64,000 nucleotides of DNA, from the NCBI GenBank assembly GCA_913775265.1, contig CAJYJH010000033.1:186001-250000 (forward strand), in the 5' to 3' direction. Both the position numbers and the translations under genes were made by a program. Shown in pieces: positions 27,396 through 35,831 of the stretch; position 1 is the first letter of the stretch; each line of letters starts with the position of its first letter. The DNA comes from an uncultured Mucilaginibacter sp. (GTDB lineage: Bacteria > Bacteroidota > Bacteroidia > Sphingobacteriales > Sphingobacteriaceae). The notes under the pieces are model-generated. The model saw only the letters and a list, made by a program, of their open reading frames with translations. It ran no database searches and was not told the origin of the DNA.

Positions 27396-29054
27396 ATGTT
27401 CTATATAAAACAAACCGTGTTTGCTACCTGCTTACTGTTAGGCGCTTACTTACCGGGTTCTGCCCAAAACCAATCGTATTCCTGGAAAAACCTTCCTAAA
27501 GCTGCCCTGCCGGTATTTAAAAAAGACACGTTTAACATTATAAAGTACGGTGCCAAACCCGATGGTATAACGCTAAATACCCAAAGCATCAACAGCGCCA
27601 TTGCGGCTTGTAGCGCTAAAGGCGGCGGTGTTGTTTTGGTTCCCAGTGGCTTGTGGCTTACCGGACCAATAAAACTAAAAAACAATGTAAATCTGCACAT
27701 AAGCAGGGCAGCGCTTTTACAGTTTACGGCCGATAAAAGTCAGTACAAATTAATTGAAGGCAACTGGGAAGGTCATGCGGCCTACCGTAACGAGTCGCCT
27801 ATTTCGGGTACTGGTTTGGTGAATATCGGTATTACCGGCGAGGGGGTAATTGATGGTAATGGTGAGGTGTGGCGTGCCATTGGTAAAGACCGCCTTACAG
27901 AAGAAGAGTGGAAACGCAAAGTAGCATCAGGTGGCGTAATCAGCGAAAACGGTCGCTCATGGTATCCTTCCGAGAGTTATGCAAAGGCCATAAAAACACC
28001 TCGTGCGGGTTATATCGAGCCTGGATCGAGTGCGGCAGCTAACGAGCAGTATAAAGACTTTTTCAGGCCCAATATGCTGGTGTTAACCAATTGCAAAAAG
28101 ATATTACTACAAAATACCACTTTTCAAAATTCAGCAGCCTGGTGTTTGCACACTTTGATGTGTCAGGATTTAACCCTGCAGGGCGTTAATGTACGCAACC
28201 CCTGGAATGCACAGAACGGTGATGCCATTGATGTTGAGTCGTGCAAGAACGTGATGATTGATAACAGTACGTTTGATGCCGGCGACGACGGGATTTGTGT
28301 AAAATCCGGCCGTGACGAAGAAGGCCGTAAACGCGGCATGCCTACCGAAAACATGGTAGTAAAAAACAGTATCGTTTACCGCGGACATGGCGGCTTTGTA
28401 ATAGGCAGCGAAATGTCGGGCGGCGCCCGCAATATCTTCGTGTCCGACTGTACCTTTATGGGCACCGATATTGGTTTACGTTTTAAAACTACCCGTGGTC
28501 GTGGTGGTGTGGTAGAGAAAATCTACATCAAAAACATCGCCATGAAGGATATTGTAACGAGTGCAATTTTGTTCGACATGTATTACACCGGCAAGTCGCC
28601 AACGGATGAAGAGTCGGTAACCGACGTGGCCTTGCCGCCGGTAACTGAAGCTACACCACAGTTTCGCGATTTTTATGTAAGTAACGTAGCCTGCAATGGT
28701 GCCGACAGGGGGCTGTTGATTCGTGGTCTACCCGAAATGAGTATCAAAAATATCAACCTGGATAACATCAACCTGAAAACTAAAAACGGCATCGAAATTA
28801 TTGAAGGCAAAGGTATCAACCTTAAAAATGTGTTTGTAGAAAGCACTAATTCTAACCCGTTACTTACCATCCGCAACAGTAACGACGTGAAATTTGATAA
28901 CCTGCGTTACGGTGTTGATACTAAATTACTGTTCAGCATTGGTGGCAAGCGTACCGGTAACATCCAGGTGCGAAACTCTGATTTATCAAAGGCTGCAAAA
29001 CAGACAGATTTTAAGGCAGGTGTTGATAGTAAGGTACTCACTATATCTAATTAA
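27396..29054 (+). CDS. GH28 family polygalacturonase
   Basis: Glycoside hydrolase that cleaves alpha-1,4-galacturonosyl bonds of pectin by inversion. The 552 residues show a signal peptide (about 1-23), FNIIKYGAKPDG, and the GH28 catalytic series: NGDAID, DAGDDGIC, GHGGFVIGSEMSGG and RFKTTRGRGG. Together these supply the acids and the RxK sugar-binding pair. An in-frame TTG at 27369 would add nine residues before the signal peptide, so the ATG at 27396 is chosen. It is followed by a pectinesterase gene 8 bp later. Confidence 0.92.
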   Translation: MFYIKQTVFATCLLLGAYLPGSAQNQSYSWKNLPKAALPVFKKDTFNIIKYGAKPDGITLNTQSINSAIAACSAKGGGVVLVPSGLWLTGPIKLKNNVNLHISRAALLQFTADKSQYKLIEGNWEGHAAYRNESPISGTGLVNIGITGEGVIDGNGEVWRAIGKDRLTEEEWKRKVASGGVISENGRSWYPSESYAKAIKTPRAGYIEPGSSAAANEQYKDFFRPNMLVLTNCKKILLQNTTFQNSAAWCLHTLMCQDLTLQGVNVRNPWNAQNGDAIDVESCKNVMIDNSTFDAGDDGICVKSGRDEEGRKRGMPTENMVVKNSIVYRGHGGFVIGSEMSGGARNIFVSDCTFMGTDIGLRFKTTRGRGGVVEKIYIKNIAMKDIVTSAILFDMYYTGKSPTDEESVTDVALPPVTEATPQFRDFYVSNVACNGADRGLLIRGLPEMSIKNINLDNINLKTKNGIEIIEGKGINLKNVFVESTNSNPLLTIRNSNDVKFDNLRYGVDTKLLFSIGGKRTGNIQVRNSDLSKAAKQTDFKAGVDSKVLTISN

Positions 29055-29062
29055 TCTCTGGT

Positions 29063-30070
29063 ATGAAAACGCTTTGCTCTTTAATAATTGGCCTGTTGCT
29101 TTCGGCCTTCTTATTCGCGCAGGAGGCTCCGCGGCCTAAAGAACTAACCGTTGCGCAAGATGGTAGCGGCAATTACAAAACCATTCAGGAGGCTGTGAAC
29201 GCCGTGCGCGATTTGGGCCAGTGGCGGGTAACCATTCATATCAAAAAGGGAATTTATCATGAAAAATTGGTCATCCCTAGCTGGAAAACTAAAATATCGC
29301 TGGTAGGAGAGAGTGCTGAAAATACCATTATTACCAACAGCGATTATTCGGGCAAGGCAGTCCCAAGCGGAAAAGATGCTTTTAGCAATGCTAAGATGAG
29401 TACCTATACTTCTTATACGGTGCTGGTGCAGGGGAATGATTTTGTGGCTGAAAACCTAACCATCGAAAACGCAGCCGGACGGGTAGGTCAAGCCGTTGCT
29501 TTACACGTTGAGGGCGACCGTTGTGTAGTTAAAAAATGCCGCTTGCTGGGCAATCAGGATACATTGTATGCAGCTACCGGCAACAGCCGTCAGTTGTACG
29601 AGGATTGTTATATAGAGGGCACTACCGATTTTTTATTTGGGGAGGCTACTGTAGTGTTCAATCGCTGCACTATTAAAAGCTTGCTTAATTCTTACATCAC
29701 AGCTGCTGCAACACCGCAGGGGCAGGCGTACGGTTTTGTATTATTGAATTGTAAACTGATTGCTGATAGTGTTGCTAACAAAGTGTTTTTAGGTCGTCCC
29801 TGGAGGCCTTATGCCAAAACGGTATTTATCAACACTGAAATGGGGAGCCATATTGTGCCGCAGGGCTGGAACCCGTGGAAAGGTGATGCGATGTTTCCGG
29901 ACAAGGAAAAAACAACCTACTATGCCGAATACCAAAACTCCGGCCCGGGTGCAAAAACAGGCGAAAGGGTAAGCTGGTCTAAGCAGTTAACAGCACGTGA
30001 AGCTAAACAATATACCATTAAAAATATTTTGTCGGGTAAAGATAAATGGCAACCAGCCGTTACTGAATAA
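29063..30070 (+). CDS. Pectinesterase (CE8)
   Basis: Removes methyl esters from homogalacturonan so that lyases and hydrolases can act. The 335 residues have a signal peptide (about 1-19), the ENLTIENAAG strand, GQAVALHVEGD, GNQDTLYA, the catalytic TTDFLFGEATVVF block and the LGRPWRPYAKTVF Arg-Trp block. All the CE8 catalytic positions are present. It starts 8 bp after GH28, which implies one transcript. Confidence 0.92.
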   Translation: MKTLCSLIIGLLLSAFLFAQEAPRPKELTVAQDGSGNYKTIQEAVNAVRDLGQWRVTIHIKKGIYHEKLVIPSWKTKISLVGESAENTIITNSDYSGKAVPSGKDAFSNAKMSTYTSYTVLVQGNDFVAENLTIENAAGRVGQAVALHVEGDRCVVKKCRLLGNQDTLYAATGNSRQLYEDCYIEGTTDFLFGEATVVFNRCTIKSLLNSYITAAATPQGQAYGFVLLNCKLIADSVANKVFLGRPWRPYAKTVFINTEMGSHIVPQGWNPWKGDAMFPDKEKTTYYAEYQNSGPGAKTGERVSWSKQLTAREAKQYTIKNILSGKDKWQPAVTE

Positions 30071-30135
30071 CTTATTTATGCCAGCTTTGATGAACAGATT
30101 ATTATAGACTGTAATCTCAAAATTGTGAACCCTTT

Positions 30136-30148
30136 GGGAACGTTTGCA
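30136..30148. promoter_or_regulatory. Candidate operator half-site upstream of the GH105 gene
   Basis: GGGAACGTTTGCA matches 12 of 13 bases of the right arm of the palindrome in the lacI/susC gap. The left arm is not conserved. It lies 139 bp before the GH105 start, in a 216-bp gap that otherwise shows no gene. Confidence 0.4.
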
Positions 30149-30286
30149 TAAATTTTTAGGGGCAACAGGGGTATAAAATCTTTAAAATGTAAGTACAATT
30201 GTACCGGTGCTTAGTGTAACCGGTAGCATAACCATAAACCTCGGGTAAGTTTTAATAGTCTTACCACCAATATTTAAAACAGTCTT

Positions 30287-32206
30287 ATGAGATATAAAGA
30301 ACTTTTTAAGAGAAGTATTTTGGCATGTTGTGTACTGTTGGGTGCCAGTGCGGCCGTAGTACAAGCGCAAACGCAGCCATGGTCGCAGCGTATGGCACAA
30401 ACTGCCATGACCAAGTGGAGCGACACAATAACTACCGGGCACTGGACTTACGAGCAGGGTGTGGTATGGAAAGGTATTGAAAACGTTTGGCTGCAAACCG
30501 GTGAAAAAAAATACTTCCAGTTTCTGCAAAACACCGTTGATAAGTATGTGATGCCTGACGGCACCATCCGTACTTATAAAATGGAGGACTACAACATTGA
30601 TAATATATTGGATGGCCGCACTGTACTGATGCTTGCGAAAGTTCTGAACACCGAAAAATATTACAAGGCGGCCAGTACACTACGCGAGCAGTTAAGCAAA
30701 CAGCCACGCGTACCCGAGGGTGGTTTTTGGCACAAAAAACGTTATCCTAACCAAATGTGGCTGGACGGTCTGTACATGGGCGAACCATTTTATGCGGAGT
30801 ATGCCAACACTTTTCATGAGGATACCGCATTCAACGACATTGCCCGCCAGTTTATATTAATGGAACGCCACGCCCGTGATGCCAAAACCGGGTTGTTATA
30901 CCATGCCTGGGATCAGAGCAAGCAGGAGCGTTGGGCTAATAAAGAAACCGGCCTTTCGCCAAACTTTTGGGGACGTGCTATGGGCTGGTACGGTATGGCC
31001 CTGGTTGATGTGTTAGACCAGATGCCGGTAAACCATCCTAAGCGGGCTGAGCTATTAGTAATCCTTAACCGCTTTGCTACCGCGGTAGCTAAATACCAGG
31101 ACAAAAAATCGGGTGTGTGGTACCAGGTGCTCGACAAGGGGACCGAGAAAGGCAACTATTTGGAATCCTCCGCTTCTTGCATGTTTGTATATGCTTTAGC
31201 TAAAGGCGTTCGTCAGCACAACTTACCGCAGTATTTTAAAGCGGTAGCGCAAACCGGCTTTAACGGTATTATCAAACAGTTTATAAGTACCGATGCCAAT
31301 GGGCAAATTAACCTGAACGGTACGGTGAGCGTAGCCGGTTTAGGCGGTAACCCTTACCGTGATGGCAGTTATGCTTATTATCTTAGCGAAAAGGTAGTAA
31401 CCAACGATGCCAAAGGTGTTGGCGCCTTTATACAAGCCAGTGTTGAGATTGAGCGTTTAGCCAACTTAGCGGCCGGTAAGGATAAAAATGTAGTGCTGGA
31501 TAGCTACTTTAACGACGAGCGCAAAAAAGATATTACCGGTAAACTACTGCCTTACCATTACAAATGGGAAGAGTGGGACAACAACGGTTTCTCTCTGTTT
31601 GGTCACATCTTTAATAATTACGGCTTAAACTTAGGTACGCTTTACCAGGCACCAACGGCAGCCAACTTAAAGCCTGCTTCGGTATATGTAATTGTCGACC
31701 CGGACATTCCTAAAGAAAATCCGAGTGCTAAATACATGGAGCCTGCTCATGTTATAGCTATTACCGATTGGGTGAAGAAAGGTGGTGTATTATTAGTTTT
31801 ACACAACGACACCGGCAATGCAGAGTTCAAGCATTTCAATACTTTGATGAGCAAATTCGGCCTCACGTTTAAAGAAAACAGCATCAACCATGTGCAGGGC
31901 AGCCAGTTTGAGCAAGGTGCCGTAGCTATACCAGCTAATAATAGCGTTTTTAAAACTGCTAAAAAGATTTACATCAAAGAGATCAGCACGTTTGCTTTAA
32001 CACCTCCGGGCCAATCAGTGTTAAACCATAAAGGTGAGGTGGCCGTAGCTATGGCTAAGTATGGTAAAGGCGTAGTTTTAGCTGTGGGCGACCCATGGTT
32101 TTATAACGAATACCTGGACGGGCGCAAGTTGCCTGCCGAGTTCGAAAATTTTAAAGCAGCTAACGATGTAGTAAGCTGGATAACCAAGCAAATCCCGGCA
32201 AAGTAA
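30287..32206 (+). CDS. GH88/GH105 unsaturated rhamnogalacturonyl hydrolase with C-terminal DUF4350-like domain
   Basis: Hydrates and releases 4,5-unsaturated uronic acid from the ends left by pectin lyases. The 639 residues have a signal peptide (about 1-27). A GH105 alpha/alpha-barrel follows (about 30-400), with DNILDGRTVLMLAKV, QMWLDGLYMGEPF, ESSASCMFVYALAKG and GGNPYRDGSYAYYLSE. The C-terminal domain of about 220 residues (VIVDPDIPKENPS, ITDWVKKGGVLLVLHNDTGN) resembles DUF4350/class-I-amidotransferase-like folds. Its function is unclear. It lies in the same direction as the esterase and lyase genes, 4 bp before the second CE8 gene. Confidence 0.88.
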   Translation: MRYKELFKRSILACCVLLGASAAVVQAQTQPWSQRMAQTAMTKWSDTITTGHWTYEQGVVWKGIENVWLQTGEKKYFQFLQNTVDKYVMPDGTIRTYKMEDYNIDNILDGRTVLMLAKVLNTEKYYKAASTLREQLSKQPRVPEGGFWHKKRYPNQMWLDGLYMGEPFYAEYANTFHEDTAFNDIARQFILMERHARDAKTGLLYHAWDQSKQERWANKETGLSPNFWGRAMGWYGMALVDVLDQMPVNHPKRAELLVILNRFATAVAKYQDKKSGVWYQVLDKGTEKGNYLESSASCMFVYALAKGVRQHNLPQYFKAVAQTGFNGIIKQFISTDANGQINLNGTVSVAGLGGNPYRDGSYAYYLSEKVVTNDAKGVGAFIQASVEIERLANLAAGKDKNVVLDSYFNDERKKDITGKLLPYHYKWEEWDNNGFSLFGHIFNNYGLNLGTLYQAPTAANLKPASVYVIVDPDIPKENPSAKYMEPAHVIAITDWVKKGGVLLVLHNDTGNAEFKHFNTLMSKFGLTFKENSINHVQGSQFEQGAVAIPANNSVFKTAKKIYIKEISTFALTPPGQSVLNHKGEVAVAMAKYGKGVVLAVGDPWFYNEYLDGRKLPAEFENFKAANDVVSWITKQIPAK

Positions 32207-32209
32207 ATA

Positions 32210-33244
32210 ATGAAGCGGCTTTTGTGGATTTGTGGTTTAATGATATTGAATTGGGTGGAGCTTATAGCACAACCCAATTCAAATATTCCTTTGGTTGTTG
32301 ATGCCAGGGGTAAATCCTCTTTTAAATCTATACAAGCTGCTATTAATAGTTTACCCGATTCGGCCACTACCGATAGGGTAATCCTGATCAAAAATGGCAC
32401 TTACAACGAAAAGCTTTTCATCACCAAAAATCATGTTGTTTTAAAAGGTGAAAGCGAGAAGGGGGTAATCATTACACAGGATATTGCCCGCGACATATGG
32501 CGTTGCCAAGGTAATGCCGATGATTGGGGGGTAGCCACGCTTAACTTGCGCGGCAGTGATATTACTCTGCAAAATCTATCTGTAATTAATGGTTACGGTT
32601 TTCATCATACTAACGATACTATCATTAATTGCCAGGTTGGCACTGAGCCTGCAGCAACAAAAACTGTAACTGCTACCGGCCACCAAATGGCTTTGCGCTC
32701 TTTTCAGACCACCCGTTTAAAAGTATTAAACTGCACCTTTCGCGCTTTAGGTGGCGATACAGTAAGTCCGTGGAATACTGCCTCCGGCCTGTTTTACTTT
32801 AAGGACTGTACCATGGAGGGCGGCGTTGATTTTTACTGTCCGCGCGGTTGGGCCTATGCCGAAAACTGCACTTTTGTATGCCATAGTAAAGAGGCCGCTA
32901 TTTGGCATGATGGTTCTGGCAACATCAACCAAAAAACAGTACTGGTAAATTGCAAGTTTGATGGCGATCCAGGTTTCAAGTTGGGCCGCTATCATCGCGA
33001 ATCGAAATTTTATTTAATCAACTGTACGTTTGGCAGCAATATGGCCAATGCGCCGATATTTAAGGCGGTAAGTTCAACCGGTGTGCAATGGGGCGAGCGT
33101 GTTTACTATGATAACTGCCATCGCAATGGTGGTGATTACGCTTGGTTTGCTAATAATCTGAATAGTGCTAAGGGAGCGCCAACTGCCAAAGATATTGACG
33201 CCTTATGGGCACTTGACAGGCAGTGGAATCCGTTATTAAACTAA
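32210..33244 (+). CDS. Divergent CE8-type pectinesterase
   Basis: A 344-residue exported beta-helix protein of the pectinesterase superfamily with a signal peptide (about 1-21). The Asp positions are kept in GGDTVSPWN and GGVDFYCPRGWAY, and GHQMALRSF replaces the GQAVAL block. The Arg block reads LGRYHRESKFY instead of LGRPW. The core residues therefore look preserved in a divergent subfamily. Specificity may differ from the first CE8, for example in the pectin region or ester pattern. It is sandwiched between GH105 and PL10 with gaps of 3 and 6 bp. Confidence 0.82.
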   Translation: MKRLLWICGLMILNWVELIAQPNSNIPLVVDARGKSSFKSIQAAINSLPDSATTDRVILIKNGTYNEKLFITKNHVVLKGESEKGVIITQDIARDIWRCQGNADDWGVATLNLRGSDITLQNLSVINGYGFHHTNDTIINCQVGTEPAATKTVTATGHQMALRSFQTTRLKVLNCTFRALGGDTVSPWNTASGLFYFKDCTMEGGVDFYCPRGWAYAENCTFVCHSKEAAIWHDGSGNINQKTVLVNCKFDGDPGFKLGRYHRESKFYLINCTFGSNMANAPIFKAVSSTGVQWGERVYYDNCHRNGGDYAWFANNLNSAKGAPTAKDIDALWALDRQWNPLLN

Positions 33245-33250
33245 GCTGAC

Positions 33251-34300
33251 ATGAGAAAGATAATGCGCGCTAAAATAATCATGATGCTGTTTGCCTTAAG
33301 TTTGGGTTTTACACATATAGCCAATGCCCAAACAACCGATGCCGTAGCCGAAAATATGCTGCTTTACCAGCGCAGTGTCGGTGGCTGGCCCAAGGCCGTT
33401 AACGAGGCAAAGGTAGATTACAATAAAACCCTTACCGATGCACAAAAAGCATCTACCTTAAAAGATGCTAATCGTATTGATGCTACTATCGATAACAGCG
33501 CTACTTTTAAAGAAATTACTTACCTGGTTAATGCTTACAAGCAAACCAATAACAAAGCCTATTTACAATCGGCCGAAAAGGGTATCCGGTATTTATTAAA
33601 GGCACAATATGCCAATGGCGGCTGGCCTCAGTATTATCCCGACAGTAGCCTGTACCGTGGGCAAATTACGTTTAATGATAACGCCATGATTAACGTGATG
33701 AACCTGCTTTACAATATATCTACTCGCGCCAAGGGTTTCGAGGTGGTTGATCAGTCGTTGGTTGCTCCTGCTGCTAATGCCGTTAAGCGCGGGGTTGATT
33801 GTGTTTTAAAAACACAGGTAAAAGTTAACGGTAAACTAACCGCCTGGAACCAGCAGTATGATCATCGCACGCTGCAGCCAGTAATGGCCCGTAAGTTCGA
33901 ACTGGTAGGTTTGGCCACGTCAGAATCGGCCGCTATTGTGGAGTTTTTGATGCGCTTGCCGTCGCCCTCTGCCGATGTTAAAGCAGCCGTTAGCAGTGCT
34001 GTAGCTTGGTTTGACGCGGTTAAAATTACCGGTTACCGGTTTGATCATATTACCGATAATAGCCAGCCATCAAAAAAAGATGCGGTATTAGTGGCTGATC
34101 CCAATTCGACCATTTGGGCAAGATATTATGAGATAGGCAACAATAAGCCCTTCTTTTCTGGCCGTGATAGTCAGAAAAAGTATAACCTTACCGAAGTAGA
34201 AAATGAGCGCCGTGCAGGTTATGCCTGGTATGGCGTATGGCCCGCCAAAATACTGAGCAAGCAGTATCCGGCGTGGGCGCAAAAGAACAGTGTAAATTGA
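33251..34300 (+). CDS. Pectate lyase (PL10)
   Basis: Cleaves de-esterified homogalacturonan by beta-elimination with calcium, leaving unsaturated ends. The 349 residues have a signal peptide (about 1-27). The PL10 alpha-toroid blocks are GGWPKAVNEAKVDYN, DNSATFKEITYL, GGWPQYYPD, ITFNDNAMINVMNLL, WNQQYDHRTLQP and ARKFELVGLATSESA; the Arg of that last block is in the expected catalytic region. It forms an operon with GH105 and CE8 upstream and with uxaB 10 bp downstream. Confidence 0.9.
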   Translation: MRKIMRAKIIMMLFALSLGFTHIANAQTTDAVAENMLLYQRSVGGWPKAVNEAKVDYNKTLTDAQKASTLKDANRIDATIDNSATFKEITYLVNAYKQTNNKAYLQSAEKGIRYLLKAQYANGGWPQYYPDSSLYRGQITFNDNAMINVMNLLYNISTRAKGFEVVDQSLVAPAANAVKRGVDCVLKTQVKVNGKLTAWNQQYDHRTLQPVMARKFELVGLATSESAAIVEFLMRLPSPSADVKAAVSSAVAWFDAVKITGYRFDHITDNSQPSKKDAVLVADPNSTIWARYYEIGNNKPFFSGRDSQKKYNLTEVENERRAGYAWYGVWPAKILSKQYPAWAQKNSVN

Positions 34301-34310
34301 TGAATAGCAT

Positions 34311-35816
34311 ATGAGACTCTCCCGATATAACTTAAACAAAATAAATCTGCCTGATGTAGTGGTGCCTGATGCCAAAGTGTTTGAGCTACCCGAAAAAGTA
34401 TTACAATTTGGTACCGGCGTATTGCTGCGTGCGTTGCCCGATTATTATATTGACAAAGCCAACCGTGCCGGCGTATTCAATGGCCGCATAGTAGTAGTAA
34501 AATCAACTGATACTGGTTCGGCTACCGAGTTTGACCGCCAGGATAGCTTATATACTTTATACATTAAAGGTATTGATAAAGGCACCGAGGTTAGCGAGCA
34601 GATTGTTTGCTCGGCAGTGAGCCGGGTATTGGCGGCCGGCGATGATTGGGATACCATCCTCGAAGTAGCCAAAAGCCCAGATCTGAAAGTCGTGATCTCC
34701 AACACCACCGAGGTTGGCATACAACTGGTGCAGGATGATATACGCAAAAACCCGCCGGTATCTTTCCCCGGCAAATTGTTAGCGGTTTTGTATAAACGTT
34801 TCGAGGCGTTTAAAGGCAGTGCCGATAGCGGTTTGGTCATTGTGCCAACCGAGTTGATTGTAGACAACGGCAAAAAGCTGGAATCCATAGTACTGGAACT
34901 GGCTCATCTGAACAAGCTGGAGCCCGCCTTTATGGATTGGTTGGAAGAGCATAACCATTTTTGCAACTCGTTAGTAGACCGCATTGTGCCCGGCAAACCA
35001 CAACCTGAACTGGCCAAAGAGATGGAAGCAAGTTGCGGCTACGAGGATGACTTACGCATCGTATCTGAAGTTTACTCGCTTTGGGCTATTGAAGGAAATC
35101 AGCATGTTAAAGATGCATTGAGCTTTGCTCAGGTGGATGAAGGCGTAGTGATTGTGCCTAATATTGAAATGTTCAGGGAGTTAAAGCTTCGCTTATTAAA
35201 CGGTACACATACCTTAAGCTGTGCCGTGGCATTTTTATCCGGTTTTAAAACTGTGCATCAGGCAATGGAAGATGAGTCGTTTGCAAATTTCATTAATCAG
35301 CTAATGTTGAAAGAAATTGCACCGTCTATACCTTACGAAGTTGACTATGATACGGCTGCCGACTTTGCCGGCAAAGTGTTGGACCGTTTCCGTAATCCAT
35401 CCATAGAGCACCAGTGGATCAGCATATCGGCACAGTACTCGTCAAAAATAAAAATGCGTACTATACCTTTGCTGTTAAACCATTATAAGTTGTATAACTT
35501 TGCACCTCATTATTTTGCATTTGGTTTTGCGGCCTTTATCAGGTTTATGAAATCAGATACAAATGAGGATGGTAAGTACATTGGCCATAACAATGGCAGC
35601 GAGTATGTCATTACTGACAGCCAGGCAGATATATTTAGTCAGGCATGGAAAATGCAAGCGTTACCACAAGTGGTAAATACCTTGTTAAGCAATAAAGCTT
35701 TGTGGGATGCCGACTTAACGCAGCTACCGGGTTTTGAGGCCGCCGTGTTACAGCATCTGCAGCAAATTACAGAAGAAGGTACACAAGCCATTTTATTAAA
35801 AGAAACTACAGTTTAA
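34311..35816 (+). CDS. uxaB: Tagaturonate reductase
   Basis: Reduces D-tagaturonate to D-altronate in galacturonate catabolism. The 501 residues are of the mannitol-dehydrogenase superfamily. They show the N-terminal FGTGVLLRALPDYYID dinucleotide-binding region (about 33-48), NTTEVGIQ, FCNSLVDRIVPG, and LLNGTHTLSCAVAFLSG near 294-310. It sits directly between PL10 and uxaA, so extracellular degradation and cytoplasmic use are encoded together. The isomerase uxaC and the KDG kinase and aldolase are not in this window. Confidence 0.93.
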   Translation: MRLSRYNLNKINLPDVVVPDAKVFELPEKVLQFGTGVLLRALPDYYIDKANRAGVFNGRIVVVKSTDTGSATEFDRQDSLYTLYIKGIDKGTEVSEQIVCSAVSRVLAAGDDWDTILEVAKSPDLKVVISNTTEVGIQLVQDDIRKNPPVSFPGKLLAVLYKRFEAFKGSADSGLVIVPTELIVDNGKKLESIVLELAHLNKLEPAFMDWLEEHNHFCNSLVDRIVPGKPQPELAKEMEASCGYEDDLRIVSEVYSLWAIEGNQHVKDALSFAQVDEGVVIVPNIEMFRELKLRLLNGTHTLSCAVAFLSGFKTVHQAMEDESFANFINQLMLKEIAPSIPYEVDYDTAADFAGKVLDRFRNPSIEHQWISISAQYSSKIKMRTIPLLLNHYKLYNFAPHYFAFGFAAFIRFMKSDTNEDGKYIGHNNGSEYVITDSQADIFSQAWKMQALPQVVNTLLSNKALWDADLTQLPGFEAAVLQHLQQITEEGTQAILLKETTV

Positions 35817-35831
35817 AAGGAAGTAATTCTG

